Shown piece after piece: positions 53,591 through 62,238 of a stretch of 64,000 nt of DNA. Source of the DNA: Mycobacterium saskatchewanense (lineage in GTDB: Bacteria; Actinomycetota; Actinomycetes; Mycobacteriales; Mycobacteriaceae); NCBI RefSeq assembly GCF_010729105.1, contig NZ_AP022573.1:3100001-3164000 (forward strand). The letters are read 5' to 3'. The stretch's first letter is position 1. Each line of letters starts with the position of its first letter. The position numbers and the translations under genes were made by a program. Below the pieces are notes generated by a model. It was not told the DNA's origin, did not search any database, and was given only the letters and a program-made list of their open reading frames with translations.

Positions 53591-54862
53591 TCAGTGCCCG
53601 ACCGCGAGTCGTAGCGACTCGTAGCCGTCGATGATGGTGGCGGCGACGTGTCGAGCGTCGCAGTCGATGCCGAGGAAGCGGCCCGAGCCCCAGGTGTGCA
53701 TCCACGGCAGGCCGATGAAACTCAGCCCCGGCACCATCGTGACGCCGCGGGTCTGCATCGGGCGACCGGCACCGTCGAAGGCGCTGGCCTCGATCCACCG
53801 GTAGTCGGGCCGGTAGCCGATGGCCCACACGATGCCGGTCACCCCCTCGGCCGCCATGTCGAGCGCCGTCGGCTCGACGTCGGGTCGCCAAACCGGTTCG
53901 TACCGCGACGCCGGCGGCGCATCGAGGTTCTCCCGCTGGATGTAGCCGTCGATGTCCGAGCAGATCGAGTTGTACACCGAGTCGGCATGATCGAGCGCCT
54001 GGGTCAACGTGGGTTCGAAGCGCAGTGTCGCGTCTTTGCCGTCGGCGAGCACCCCGTACAGCCTCATCCCTTGCTGGGCGAAGCGGCGCAGGTCCACGTC
54101 ACGGCCGCCATCGCGTCCCGTGACGTAATGGTTGGTCTTCTCGGTGGCGGCTTTGCCGCCCGGATACTGTTGTGCGGGTTTGTCATACAGGCCCATGTCC
54201 GCCAGCCAGGTCATGCAGTCGCGTCCCCGGTAGAAGCGGGCCACCCGGGGAGCGTTGCCCACCGCGAGGTGGACCTGGCGGCCCGCCAGATGCAGGTCCT
54301 CGGCGATCTGAACACCGGACTGCCCGCTACCGACGACCAGGACCGCACCGGGCGGAAGCTGGTCGGGGTTGCGGTACTGCTCGGAGTGGATCTGGGTGAT
54401 CGCCGGATCCAGCGAGCCGGCGAACGGCGGAACCACCGGCACCGGGTATCCGCCGGTGGCGACCACCGCGTGTTCGCACGTCAATGTCTCGGTTCCCCGC
54501 GCGGTCTGCAAGGTCAATTCGAAGCCACCCTCGGACCGATTCACCAGACGCGTCACCCGGACCCGGGTGCGCAGTGGGGGAGCAAACGTCTTCAGCCACC
54601 CCGCCAGCCACTCGACCAACTCGTCACGTGTCATGAATCCGTCCGGGTCCGGCCCGTCGTAGGCGTACCCGGGTAGCCGGCAGTGCCAGTTCGGAGTGAC
54701 CAGAGTGAAGTTGTCCCAACGAGTGTCGGCCCAGGCGTGCATCGGTGTCGCCGCTTCCAGGACGACGTGGTCGATGCCGGCGCGGCCCAGGTACCAGCTG
54801 ACCGAGAGGCCCGCCTGACCGCCGCCGATGACCGCGACGGTCGCATGGCCCGAGGTTGTCAT
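53591..54862 (-). CDS. Flavin-dependent oxidoreductase, MSMEG_0569 family
   Basis: The 423-residue protein has an FAD loop GGGQAG at 13-18, a second dinucleotide loop GSGQSG in the middle and an ATG motif VVATGGYP, like flavin monooxygenases (FMO/BVMO type). It likely oxygenates or oxidises the pathway intermediate using NADPH and O2. The ATG at 54862 is chosen because the Rossmann fold starts there; it overlaps the MSMEG_0570-like stop by 4 bp. Confidence 0.87.
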   Translation of the reverse strand: MTTSGHATVAVIGGGQAGLSVSWYLGRAGIDHVVLEAATPMHAWADTRWDNFTLVTPNWHCRLPGYAYDGPDPDGFMTRDELVEWLAGWLKTFAPPLRTRVRVTRLVNRSEGGFELTLQTARGTETLTCEHAVVATGGYPVPVVPPFAGSLDPAITQIHSEQYRNPDQLPPGAVLVVGSGQSGVQIAEDLHLAGRQVHLAVGNAPRVARFYRGRDCMTWLADMGLYDKPAQQYPGGKAATEKTNHYVTGRDGGRDVDLRRFAQQGMRLYGVLADGKDATLRFEPTLTQALDHADSVYNSICSDIDGYIQRENLDAPPASRYEPVWRPDVEPTALDMAAEGVTGIVWAIGYRPDYRWIEASAFDGAGRPMQTRGVTMVPGLSFIGLPWMHTWGSGRFLGIDCDARHVAATIIDGYESLRLAVGH

Positions 54863-55155
54863 GATCGCTCCAATTCGGGTTGCATCGCGGTTATCTCGAC
54901 CAGGGCATGGGAGGGGAACTGTTCGGCGGCACCGGCGATCAACGCAGTCGTCTCGGCCGCGGAAGTGCACGCGAAGCCGTACTTGGCCCGCACCCGTTCG
55001 CTCGCCTCGGCGAGCGCACGACCCGAGCGGTCGAGGAAGTCCGCGACCGTGTATTCAGAGCCGGTGCGCAGGTAGTCATGCATGACCAGGCTGGGCGAGT
55101 AACAGCGCAGGGTGCTGCCGTCGGGCCAGCGCACCTCAAAAGTCATCTCAGGCAT
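54859..55155 (-). CDS. MSMEG_0570 family nitrogen starvation response protein
   Basis: The 98-residue protein begins MPEMTFEVRWPDGS and matches the small MSMEG_0570 family found in Nit1C clusters; the family name comes from co-expression with nitrogen starvation genes in cyanobacteria. No catalytic motif is obvious. It overlaps the nitrilase stop by 8 bp and the flavoprotein start by 4 bp. Confidence 0.82.
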   Translation of the reverse strand: MPEMTFEVRWPDGSTLRCYSPSLVMHDYLRTGSEYTVADFLDRSGRALAEASERVRAKYGFACTSAAETTALIAGAAEQFPSHALVEITAMQPELERS

Positions 55156-56047
55156 GGGCCAGCTCCCGCCATTTGGCCGCCTGCGAGGCGTCGATGTCCG
55201 TCAGCGGCCCATAGACGTCAGGCCGCCGGTCACGCAGGTGGAACATTCCCGCCCGCATCGTGCGGAATGTCGCGTCGACGTCCACCTCGGCTACCGCCAT
55301 CCCGCTGTCCAGAAGCGTTGTGGCCAGAACGTTTCCGCCCGGGTCGACGATCTTCGCATTTCCGACGTAGCGCAGGGAACCGAAGGTGCCGCTCTGGTTG
55401 GAGGCCATCCAGAACACCTGGTTGTCCAGGGCGCGGGCCGTGTCGAACAGGTTGAACCGGTACGTCCACCGATCGTCCTGCAGGTTCTCGGCCGTAGCCG
55501 TGCGCGCCGCCGGCCAGGCCGACAGGCTGGCGATGATCTGCGCCCCGTTGAGTGCCATGACCCTGGCGGCCTCGGGAAAGGCTTTGTCATAACAGATCTG
55601 CAGACCGACTCGGCCCAACGGCGTGTCGAAGACGTCGTAGCGTGAGCCCGCCGAATACGACATGCCTTCGCCCAGCGGCTGATGCACCTTGCGATAGACG
55701 CCGTAGACGTTCTCACCGTCGAGCAAAGCAGCGGAGTTGTAACGAGTCTCGCCATCGTCGTCCAGCTCGCAGAAGCCGATCGCGACGATGAGCCGACCGA
55801 CGATGGTCTGGACGCGGGCGATTTCGGGCCCGTCGATCCGAATCGCCGGCGGCAAAGAGCGTGGTGTCGTTCGAATAGTGTCGCCGTGGTTGCCCAGCGA
55901 CGACAGATACCCGCCGACGGCGGCCTCGGGCAACGCCATGAAATCGACGCCCCTTGCCCGGGCCTCCTGGGCGAGGGAGGCGATCTGCGCGAAGTTCTGT
56001 TCGAGGTCGCGGGTAAAGTTCGCCGATACGGCCGCAAGAGTTGTCAT
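55148..56047 (-). CDS. Nit6803-type nitrilase
   Basis: The 299-residue nitrilase has the complete triad: E41 (LPEAAVGG), K120 (YRKVHQPLGE) and C152 (ICYDKAFPEA). It should hydrolyse a nitrile to the acid and ammonia. It is orthologous to the Synechocystis Nit6803-type enzymes whose physiological substrate is not settled. The ATG at 56047 is used because it begins MTTLAAVSANF as in relatives; the frame is open to 56179. It is located 40 bp after the MSMEG_0572-like gene. Confidence 0.9.
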   Translation of the reverse strand: MTTLAAVSANFTRDLEQNFAQIASLAQEARARGVDFMALPEAAVGGYLSSLGNHGDTIRTTPRSLPPAIRIDGPEIARVQTIVGRLIVAIGFCELDDDGETRYNSAALLDGENVYGVYRKVHQPLGEGMSYSAGSRYDVFDTPLGRVGLQICYDKAFPEAARVMALNGAQIIASLSAWPAARTATAENLQDDRWTYRFNLFDTARALDNQVFWMASNQSGTFGSLRYVGNAKIVDPGGNVLATTLLDSGMAVAEVDVDATFRTMRAGMFHLRDRRPDVYGPLTDIDASQAAKWRELAHA

Positions 56048-56087
56048 CACTGAATCCCCGTTCTGCGCAACGATTCTGGCGTCGCCG

Positions 56088-56609
56088 TCAGACCATGTAG
56101 GTGGAATTGATGACGGCTCCCTTGCGGGTGTAGTAGATGAGAGCGTCCTGCACATCGAGCGGGTGTGCAGGGATGACACCCTCGATGAGGTCCTCTTCGC
56201 GGCCGCCGTGCAGACCCAGCCCCCAGCGGCAGCAGAAGACGGTGCCCCCCTCGGCGATGAACGTCGTCAATGCCTCGTTGACGTTCTGCTGGCCGGGGAA
56301 GCCGGAGTCCCCGATCTTCGGAAACCCCCGGGTGGCAAGACAATTGATTGCGCCCGGGCCGTAGAAGTATACTGCGGACTCAAAGCCCTTACGCAGGGCG
56401 CGGGTGGCCTGCAACACCGCGGTGAACGTCACGGACGACTCGTGGGCAACGCCGTGGATCAGCGTGAAGTAGCACTCCCCGTCTCCGGCCTGGTAGTCCG
56501 GAAAGATCTTCGTACTGCCGTAGATATTTGCGCCCTTCGGTTGCGACGGATGCGGGATCTCGGCCAGAGATGTCGCGATCTTCTCGGCGATGGACTCGTC
56601 AAAAGGCAT
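56088..56609 (-). CDS. MSMEG_0572/Sll0783 family nitrogen starvation response protein
   Basis: The 173-residue DsrE-like protein has FCCRWGLGLHG with a Cys pair, GFPKIGDSGFPG and a C-terminal GAVINSTYMV, all typical of this family. In Synechocystis the homologue Sll0783 is induced under nitrogen starvation and is needed for normal polyhydroxybutyrate accumulation; the enzymatic role is unknown. The ATG at 56609 is chosen for a GGAG six bases upstream; the frame is open to 56678, where AGAGG precedes another ATG. It is the first gene of the operon. Confidence 0.85.
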   Translation of the reverse strand: MPFDESIAEKIATSLAEIPHPSQPKGANIYGSTKIFPDYQAGDGECYFTLIHGVAHESSVTFTAVLQATRALRKGFESAVYFYGPGAINCLATRGFPKIGDSGFPGQQNVNEALTTFIAEGGTVFCCRWGLGLHGGREEDLIEGVIPAHPLDVQDALIYYTRKGAVINSTYMV

Positions 56610-57036
56610 GGAATGCTCCATATTTCGGTGGGTGAGTGGCGACTTTGCCTGGTTGTCGGGAACTCCGACTGTGTCCATTACAGGCCTCTCGAATTATGCA
56701 ATGGTTATCTGTGGAATACAGACACGTTTACTCGTGCTCACACGCGTAATATTTCCGTAATGTCCCTGACGTCACGTTGCTTCCCAGCCGCGTCGCCGAA
56801 AACGACGGCCGGCAACCACGGGACTAAGCTCCTCGAAGCGGTATCCGCAGTTCGCGGCGGACCGAGGTCCATGCGCACGCGCGAAACTGTCTGTCAGCCG
56901 ACCGGTGACATGCCGCACCCGCCGACAGAACCTCAATTACCGACAACTGATGCTTCGGGCGACCGGCACTGGCTCATCGCCTGTTGCGGTCCGAAAGGTC
57001 TCCTACCCCGATGGCCCGGGCGCGTCCGCCCCGAGA
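56610..57036. other. Promoter region of the Nit1C operon
   Basis: This region of about 430 bp between the Nit1C operon and the PPE stop has no convincing gene; part of it is AT-rich compared with its neighbours. It contains a GTAAT-N6-GTAAT direct repeat (56746-56761) and the inverted repeat TCTGT-N5-ACAGA (56708-56722). An alternative first start codon of the operon lies at 56678. Confidence 0.5.
56746..56761 (-). promoter_or_regulatory. Candidate GlnR site upstream of the Nit1C operon
   Basis: On the minus strand the sequence is ATTAC-GGAAAT-ATTAC, that is an AC-N9-AC pattern, which is the core of GlnR binding sites in mycobacteria (gTnAC-n6-type boxes in actinobacteria). It lies about 70-140 bp upstream of the possible starts. 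The match is short, so this is a candidate only. Confidence 0.35.
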
Positions 57037-58239
57037 TCATCCGCCGGCGGGCGGCTGCGCCACCACGGTCGGCTTGAATCCGTATCGAGGGGCGACGAAG
57101 TGGGCAAGTCCGCGCCCACCTCCTCCGGCCATGACCGGCAAGCCGCCCAGGGTGTTGGCCACCGGCTCGGCGGCGGTGCCGGCCGCCAAGCCGTTGAGTG
57201 CCGACAGGGTGGAGGTCGCCGCCGGGGCCGCCCCGGCCCAGGCCGACGGCACCGACATTCCCCCCACCGGCATCGCCCTGCCCAGCGAGGCCGCCGCACC
57301 GCCCAGCGCGGATGGAATGGCTTGCGGCACGGCCTCGACGGCTTTGGCGGCACCCTCGGCGGCCTTCGCGGCCGACGGCGTAATCGCCTGGGTCAGGCCC
57401 TGGATGTCTTTGAACGCCGTGGTGAACAGTCGGGTTGGCGAAATCAGCCTGATGAAGGCGTCGAAACCCGTGCTGGCATCGACGGTCGCCGAACCGGTCA
57501 GGCCCTCTACCAAGTCGCCGAGGACCCCCGCAGCGATGATCCCGTCCCCGTTGCCATTCCAGGCGTGACCGGTGAGTCCGAGTGCCGCCGCCGGGTTGGC
57601 CAGCCAGGGCGGGGAATTGGTCAACCCGGCCAGCGCCGACAGCGCGTCGGGCACCGCGTAGAGGTTCTGCGCCTGGGCCACCGCCGCGGTCTGCGCGGCG
57701 ACTCCGGCCGGATTCGTTGCCGGCGCCGCGGGACGAAACGGCGACAACGTCGCCGCCGCGGCGGACGACCCGGCGTAGCCGTACATCGCCGCCGCGTCCT
57801 GCGCCCACATCTCGGCGTACTGGGCCTCCGTCGCCGCGATCGCCGCCGTGTTCTGCCCGAGGACGTTCGTCGCCAGCAGGGCCGCCAGCAGCGCTCGGTT
57901 GGCGGCGACCTCCGCGGGCGGGACCGTCGCGCCAAACGCCGCCTCGTAGGCGCCCACCGCCGCCACGGCCTGGGCGGCGGCCTGCTCCGCCTGTCCGGCG
58001 GTGATGTCGAGCCACGCCAGCTGCGGTGCGGCCGCCGCCCCCATAGCCGCTGCGGCCGGTCCGTTCCAGGCCCTGTCTGTCAGCCCGGCGATCAACGACG
58101 CGTACGCGGACGCGGTGTCGTGCAGCTCGGCGGCCAGGCCATCCCATGCGGCCGCGACCGACAGCATCGGCCCGGAGCCGGGGCCCGAATACATCAGCGC
58201 CGAATTGACCTCCGGGGGCAATTGCGCAAAATCCAGCAT
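57037..58239 (-). CDS. PPE family protein (PPE-SVP subgroup)
   Basis: The 400-residue protein has the PPE domain in the first 180 residues (starting [13 protein letters not shown]), the WNG turn (RAWNG, around residue 57-61) and the SVP subgroup motif GGMSVPSAW around 340. It is exported by an ESX type VII system as a complex with its PE partner, encoded just upstream. It corresponds to PPE65 by position. The ATG at 58239 follows the PE stop by 8 bp; the frame is open to 58596 but that part is shadow. Confidence 0.88.
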   Translation of the reverse strand: MLDFAQLPPEVNSALMYSGPGSGPMLSVAAAWDGLAAELHDTASAYASLIAGLTDRAWNGPAAAAMGAAAAPQLAWLDITAGQAEQAAAQAVAAVGAYEAAFGATVPPAEVAANRALLAALLATNVLGQNTAAIAATEAQYAEMWAQDAAAMYGYAGSSAAAATLSPFRPAAPATNPAGVAAQTAAVAQAQNLYAVPDALSALAGLTNSPPWLANPAAALGLTGHAWNGNGDGIIAAGVLGDLVEGLTGSATVDASTGFDAFIRLISPTRLFTTAFKDIQGLTQAITPSAAKAAEGAAKAVEAVPQAIPSALGGAAASLGRAMPVGGMSVPSAWAGAAPAATSTLSALNGLAAGTAAEPVANTLGGLPVMAGGGGRGLAHFVAPRYGFKPTVVAQPPAGG

Positions 58240-58247
58240 GACCGCCC

Positions 58248-58547
58248 CTAACCGACCGCGGCGGTGTTGGCCGCCTCGGTGGCGGCATAGGAACCCGCGC
58301 TGATGCCCAGCACGGTCGCCAGCAGTTCCTGGAAGGTCGCCGCCTCCGCGCTGATCGCTTGGTAAAGCCCTGCGTGCGCGGCGAATTGCGCGGCGGTGAG
58401 CGCCGACACCACGTCGGCGGCCGCCGGAACCACCCCGGTCGTCGGTGCGGCGGCCGCCGCGCTTCCCGCGCGCATCGCCGCGTTGATGGCCTGCAGCTCG
58501 TCGGCGGCCGCGGCCAGCTGTTCCGGCTGCGCTTTCATCATGGACAT
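58248..58547 (-). CDS. PE family protein
   Basis: The 99-residue protein is a single PE domain (two long helices with a YxxxE export signal: YAATE at about 88-92). The family pairs with PPE proteins as four-helix bundles for type VII secretion. GAGGAGG lies five bases before the ATG. It is equivalent to PE32 by position. No esx pair follows the PPE gene here. Confidence 0.85.
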   Translation of the reverse strand: MSMMKAQPEQLAAAADELQAINAAMRAGSAAAAAPTTGVVPAAADVVSALTAAQFAAHAGLYQAISAEAATFQELLATVLGISAGSYAATEAANTAAVG

Positions 58548-58826
58548 GCGTCCTCCTCAAAGGGTGTTCTGGCTCAACGGGTTTCGTGACCCGCACTCGT
58601 CAGCCCGACACGTTAGGCACCCAGGGCCGCGCATTACAGCCCGTGCGTCGTCTTTTCATGGGCTGTTCACTTAGCTGGCCGACTGTGCTGCAGATTTTGA
58701 AGAGTCAATCAAAATTGTTGGAAACCAATATGTTTTGAGTTCAGCATGAACTTTGCTCCGGTTGCTAGAGCAGGCATTATCCTTTGCCGCCGACGCGAGG
58801 GCTCAACGCCGCCGGGGCCGGCGCGC

Positions 58827-58838
58827 TAGTGTCCACCC
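58827..58838 (+). promoter_or_regulatory. Leaderless promoter -10 of lpqG
   Basis: TAGTGT (58827-58832) ends six bases before the ATG at 58839, predicting a leaderless mRNA. The gap 58548-58838 shows no gene; the part at about 58690-58760 is notably AT-rich. Confidence 0.5.
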
Positions 58839-59582
58839 ATGCCAACCGCACGACGCGCCCCGAGTTTCGTCCGCAGGGCGCCGGTCCTCGCCGCCGCCGG
58901 CCTGGCCATCGCCCTGGTGCCGGCGTGCGACTCCCACACCCCAGCCACCCCGCCCGGCGCCAACCCACGTCAGGTGACCGTGGTGGGAGCGGGCCAGGTG
59001 CAGGGCGTCCCGGACACCCTGACCACCAACGCGAGCATCGAATTCACCAGCCCGGACGTCACGACCGCGATGAACCAGACCAATGACCGCCAGCAAGCGG
59101 TCATCAACGCGCTGCTGGGCGCCGGCATCGACCGCAAGGACATCAAGACCACCGACGTCACGCTCCAACCCCAATACAGCAACCCCGAGCCAAACGGCGC
59201 CCCCACCATCACCGGCTACCGCGCCACCAATTCCATCGTGGTCAAGATCCACCCCCCGGACGCCGCGTCGCAGACGCTGGCGCTCATCGTGAACACCGGC
59301 GGCGCCGCCACCCGGATCGGCTCGGTCAGCTATTCCATCGCCGATGACTCGCAGCTGGTCAAAGACGCGCGGGCGCGGGCCTTCAACGACGCCAAAAACC
59401 GCGCCGACCAATACGCGCAACTGTCCGGCCTGCACCTGGGCAGAGTGCTGTCCATCTCCGAGGCGGCCGGCGGCACGCCCGCACCGGGCCCGCCGGCGCC
59501 ACCGAGGGCCAGCGCGCTCGGCCTGGAACCCGGCCAGCAGACGGTGAGCTTCTCGGTGACGGCGGTGTGGGAGCTGAACTGA
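58839..59582 (+). CDS. lpqG: Lipoprotein LpqG (SIMPL/DUF541)
   Basis: The 247-residue protein has a lipoprotein signal ending LVPAC (C30) and a SIMPL (DUF541) domain over most of the rest, with two repeats of alpha-beta type. DUF541 proteins form channels or multimeric rings in the periplasm in some bacteria; the role in mycobacteria is not established. The stop converges with hpt with a 4 bp gap. Confidence 0.87.
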   Translation: MPTARRAPSFVRRAPVLAAAGLAIALVPACDSHTPATPPGANPRQVTVVGAGQVQGVPDTLTTNASIEFTSPDVTTAMNQTNDRQQAVINALLGAGIDRKDIKTTDVTLQPQYSNPEPNGAPTITGYRATNSIVVKIHPPDAASQTLALIVNTGGAATRIGSVSYSIADDSQLVKDARARAFNDAKNRADQYAQLSGLHLGRVLSISEAAGGTPAPGPPAPPRASALGLEPGQQTVSFSVTAVWELN

Positions 59583-59586
59583 AGCC

Positions 59587-60198
59587 CTACTGCTGATACA
59601 CCCGCGGGTCCAGGGTGCCGATGTAGGACAGGTCGCGGTAGCGCTCGTCGTAGTCGAGACCGTAGCCCACGACGAAGTCGTTGGGGATGTCGAAGCCGAC
59701 GTAGGCGATGTCGACGTTGGCGCCCCGCGCGTCGGGCTTGCGCAGCAGCGTGCACACCTGCAGCGACCGTGGATGCCGGCTGGTCAGGTTCCGCAGCAGC
59801 CAGGACAGCGTCAGGCCGGAGTCGACGACGTCCTCGACGATCAGCACGTCGCGGCCCTCGATGTCGCGGTCCAGGTCCTTGAGGATGCGCACCACACCGG
59901 ACGACGACGTGGAGGTCCCGTAGGAGCTGACGGCCATGAACTCGAACTGGGTCGGTACCGGGATCGCGCGGGCCAGGTCGGTGACGAAGATCACAGCGCC
60001 CTTGAGCACGGTGATCAGCAGCAGGTCCTGGCCGGTCTCGGCGGTGGCGGCCCGGTAGTGGTTGCCGATCTCCTCGCCGAGCTCGGCGATACGGGCCTGA
60101 ATGCGCTCCTCAGTCAAGAGCACCGACTTGATGTCCCCGGGGTACAGCTCCACGGGTTGGGCGGAACTGGTCGCCGACGGGATCTGGGCCACGCCCAC
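59587..60198 (-). CDS. hpt: Hypoxanthine-guanine phosphoribosyltransferase
   Basis: The 203-residue protein has the PRPP loop [14 protein letters not shown], the flexible catalytic loop [14 protein letters not shown], and the C-terminal [19 protein letters not shown]. It salvages hypoxanthine and guanine. The GTG at 60198 is chosen (MGVAQIPS); GTG 60192 is two codons on, and 60240 an upstream alternative without homology. It is separated from tilS by about 50 bp. Confidence 0.93.
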   Translation of the reverse strand: MGVAQIPSATSSAQPVELYPGDIKSVLLTEERIQARIAELGEEIGNHYRAATAETGQDLLLITVLKGAVIFVTDLARAIPVPTQFEFMAVSSYGTSTSSSGVVRILKDLDRDIEGRDVLIVEDVVDSGLTLSWLLRNLTSRHPRSLQVCTLLRKPDARGANVDIAYVGFDIPNDFVVGYGLDYDERYRDLSYIGTLDPRVYQQ

Positions 60199-60247
60199 AG
60201 CGTGCCACGCCACCGGCCGACAAACCAACGGCAGCCCCAAAATTGGG

Positions 60248-61210
60248 TCAGCGGACCGGCTCGCGCCACAACGCGAGCACGCCGTCGCGCCGCCCCGCGA
60301 CCAACCGCTCGCCGCGCAAGGCGGACCCCACCGCCACGCCGCCCTGCCCGCGCCAGGCGGTCACGAGCGCGTCGACGCCGCGAATCTGCTTGTCGGTCAG
60401 GCCGGTCGCACCCCCCGCCAGCAGCCAGCCGCGGATCACCCGCCGGCGCACCGGGGCGGGCAGCGCGGACAGCGCCGCGGCCCGCAGGCCCGCGTCTGCC
60501 TTACATTCCGGCAGCGCCTGCGCGGCCAGCGTGTCGATGAGCTCGTTGTCTTCCCGCAACGCCGTCGCGGTGCGGGCCAGCGCCTCGGCCACTCCGCCGC
60601 CCAGCACGTCCTCCAAAAGCGGCAGTACCTCGAGGCGCAGCCGGGCCCGTGTGAACCGGCGGTCGGAGTTGTGCGGGTCCTGCCAGGCGGTCAGGCCCAG
60701 CTCCTCGCAGGCGGCGAGCGTGACGACGCGCCGGACGCCCAACAGCGGCCGGCACCACGGCGGGTCATGCGGGCGCATGCCGGCGATCGAGCGCACCCCC
60801 GAGCCGCGACCCAGACCCAGCAGCACCGTCTCGGCCTGGTCGTCCAAGGTGTGGCCCAGCAACACCGGGCCGTCGCGGTACGCACCCAGGGCGGCGTAGC
60901 GGGCGGCACGGGCGGCCGCCTCGGGACCGCCCTCGTTGCCTACGCGCACCCGAACCACTTGCGCGTCAACGCATCCCAGGGAAACAGCCTGGGCCCGGGC
61001 GGCTTCGGCAACGGTCGCCGAGTCATATTGCAGCCCGTGATCCACGATCAGCGCGGTGGTGGGCGCCAGCCCGGCCGCCACGGCGGTCAGCGCCAGCGAG
61101 TCCGGTCCGCCCGAGAGGGCCACGCACCACCGGTCGACGGTGCCGAGATAGTTCTTGCCGAATGCCTCGACGGCCTGGCGCAACTGGCCTACAGAACCCT
61201 GTCGATCCAT
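60248..61210 (-). CDS. tilS: tRNA(Ile)-lysidine synthetase
   Basis: The 320-residue PP-loop enzyme has SGGPDS at 33-38, followed by the conserved [14 protein letters not shown] and SGVRSIAGM segments. It converts the wobble C of tRNA-Ile(CAU) to lysidine. It is short (no C-terminal TilS domain), as is usual in actinobacteria. Start ATG at 61210 overlaps the 3' end of the DUF2342 gene by 22 bp. Confidence 0.93.
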   Translation of the reverse strand: MDRQGSVGQLRQAVEAFGKNYLGTVDRWCVALSGGPDSLALTAVAAGLAPTTALIVDHGLQYDSATVAEAARAQAVSLGCVDAQVVRVRVGNEGGPEAAARAARYAALGAYRDGPVLLGHTLDDQAETVLLGLGRGSGVRSIAGMRPHDPPWCRPLLGVRRVVTLAACEELGLTAWQDPHNSDRRFTRARLRLEVLPLLEDVLGGGVAEALARTATALREDNELIDTLAAQALPECKADAGLRAAALSALPAPVRRRVIRGWLLAGGATGLTDKQIRGVDALVTAWRGQGGVAVGSALRGERLVAGRRDGVLALWREPVR

Positions 61211-62238
61211 CGCTGCGGCTCTTCGATCTCGGATGGCAGAGGCAGCGTGTCGGGACCGGACCAGACGGTGTTGAACCGCTCCATGCCGACCCGGCCGACC
61301 ACGTGGTCGACGAACGCCTTGCCGCGGGTGTACTGGCTGAGCTTGGCGTCGAGGCCGAGCAGGGCGCGCAGCAGGCGCTGCAGGGGCGGCTGCTTGCGGT
61401 TCCGGCGCTCGTCGAACCGGCGGCGGATCGTGGCCACCGACGGCACCACCATCGGGCCGACGGCGTCCATCACGTGGTCGGCGTGCCCCTCCAGCAGCGT
61501 GCCCAGCACCAGCAACTGGTCGAGCGCGTTGCGCTGCGGCTCCGATTGCACGGCGCGCACCAGGCCGAGAATTCCCGACGAGTTCGCATCAGGCGCGGCG
61601 GCCCCCACGCCGCGGGTGCGCGCGTAGTCGGCGAGTCGGGCCGCCACCTTGCCGATGTCCTCGCCGGTGTCGCGGGTCAGCATCTCCAGCGCCTGGGACA
61701 TGTAGCCGGACAACCACCGGTTGGCGCTGAACTGGACGCGATGCGTCACCTCGTGCAGGCACACCCATAGCCGGAAATCGGACGGTTGCACCCGCAGTTG
61801 ACGCTCGACGGCGATCACGTTGGGATACACGAGCAGCAGGCGGCCCTGTTTCGCCTCGGCGAACGGGTCGTACTGGCCGAGGATGCCGGACGATACGAAC
61901 GCCAGCACGGCTCCGGTCTGCGCGCCGGTGACGCGGCCGGTGAGGAACCCCCGGGGCTTCTCGCTGCCGTTCATCATCACACGCATCGACTCGGCGGCCG
62001 CGCCGATCCACTGCGGCCGGTCCACGACGCGGGCCGGGGGGATGGGGCCGTCGGTAACCAGGCCGGTGACGTCACGCACCGGCGGTTCGGCCTTGGCCGC
62101 CGCGCCCGCGAGCTCGTCGACCGCCTGGCGGCGGGTGTACTCGCTGGACGCCGGGCCGGGGCGGGCCAACCGCTGGCCGACGGTGGCGGCGAAGCGCCAG
62201 TCGACGGCGGTGCCGAGGGTCAGGTCCGACGGGGTCAT
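61189..62238 (-). CDS. Zinc-dependent metallopeptidase-like DUF2342 protein (Rv3626c-like)
   Basis: The 349-residue protein has a HExxH motif (H162-E163-V-T-H166, in LHEVTHRVQF) and a downstream acidic LLEGHADHVMD that can be the third zinc ligand. Family DUF2342 is annotated as coenzyme F420 biosynthesis-associated or a putative zinc peptidase; neither role is proven. The ATG at 62238 overlaps the dacB stop by 4 bp. Its long upstream frame is shadow of dacB. Confidence 0.85.
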   Translation of the reverse strand: MTPSDLTLGTAVDWRFAATVGQRLARPGPASSEYTRRQAVDELAGAAAKAEPPVRDVTGLVTDGPIPPARVVDRPQWIGAAAESMRVMMNGSEKPRGFLTGRVTGAQTGAVLAFVSSGILGQYDPFAEAKQGRLLLVYPNVIAVERQLRVQPSDFRLWVCLHEVTHRVQFSANRWLSGYMSQALEMLTRDTGEDIGKVAARLADYARTRGVGAAAPDANSSGILGLVRAVQSEPQRNALDQLLVLGTLLEGHADHVMDAVGPMVVPSVATIRRRFDERRNRKQPPLQRLLRALLGLDAKLSQYTRGKAFVDHVVGRVGMERFNTVWSGPDTLPLPSEIEEPQRWIDRVL

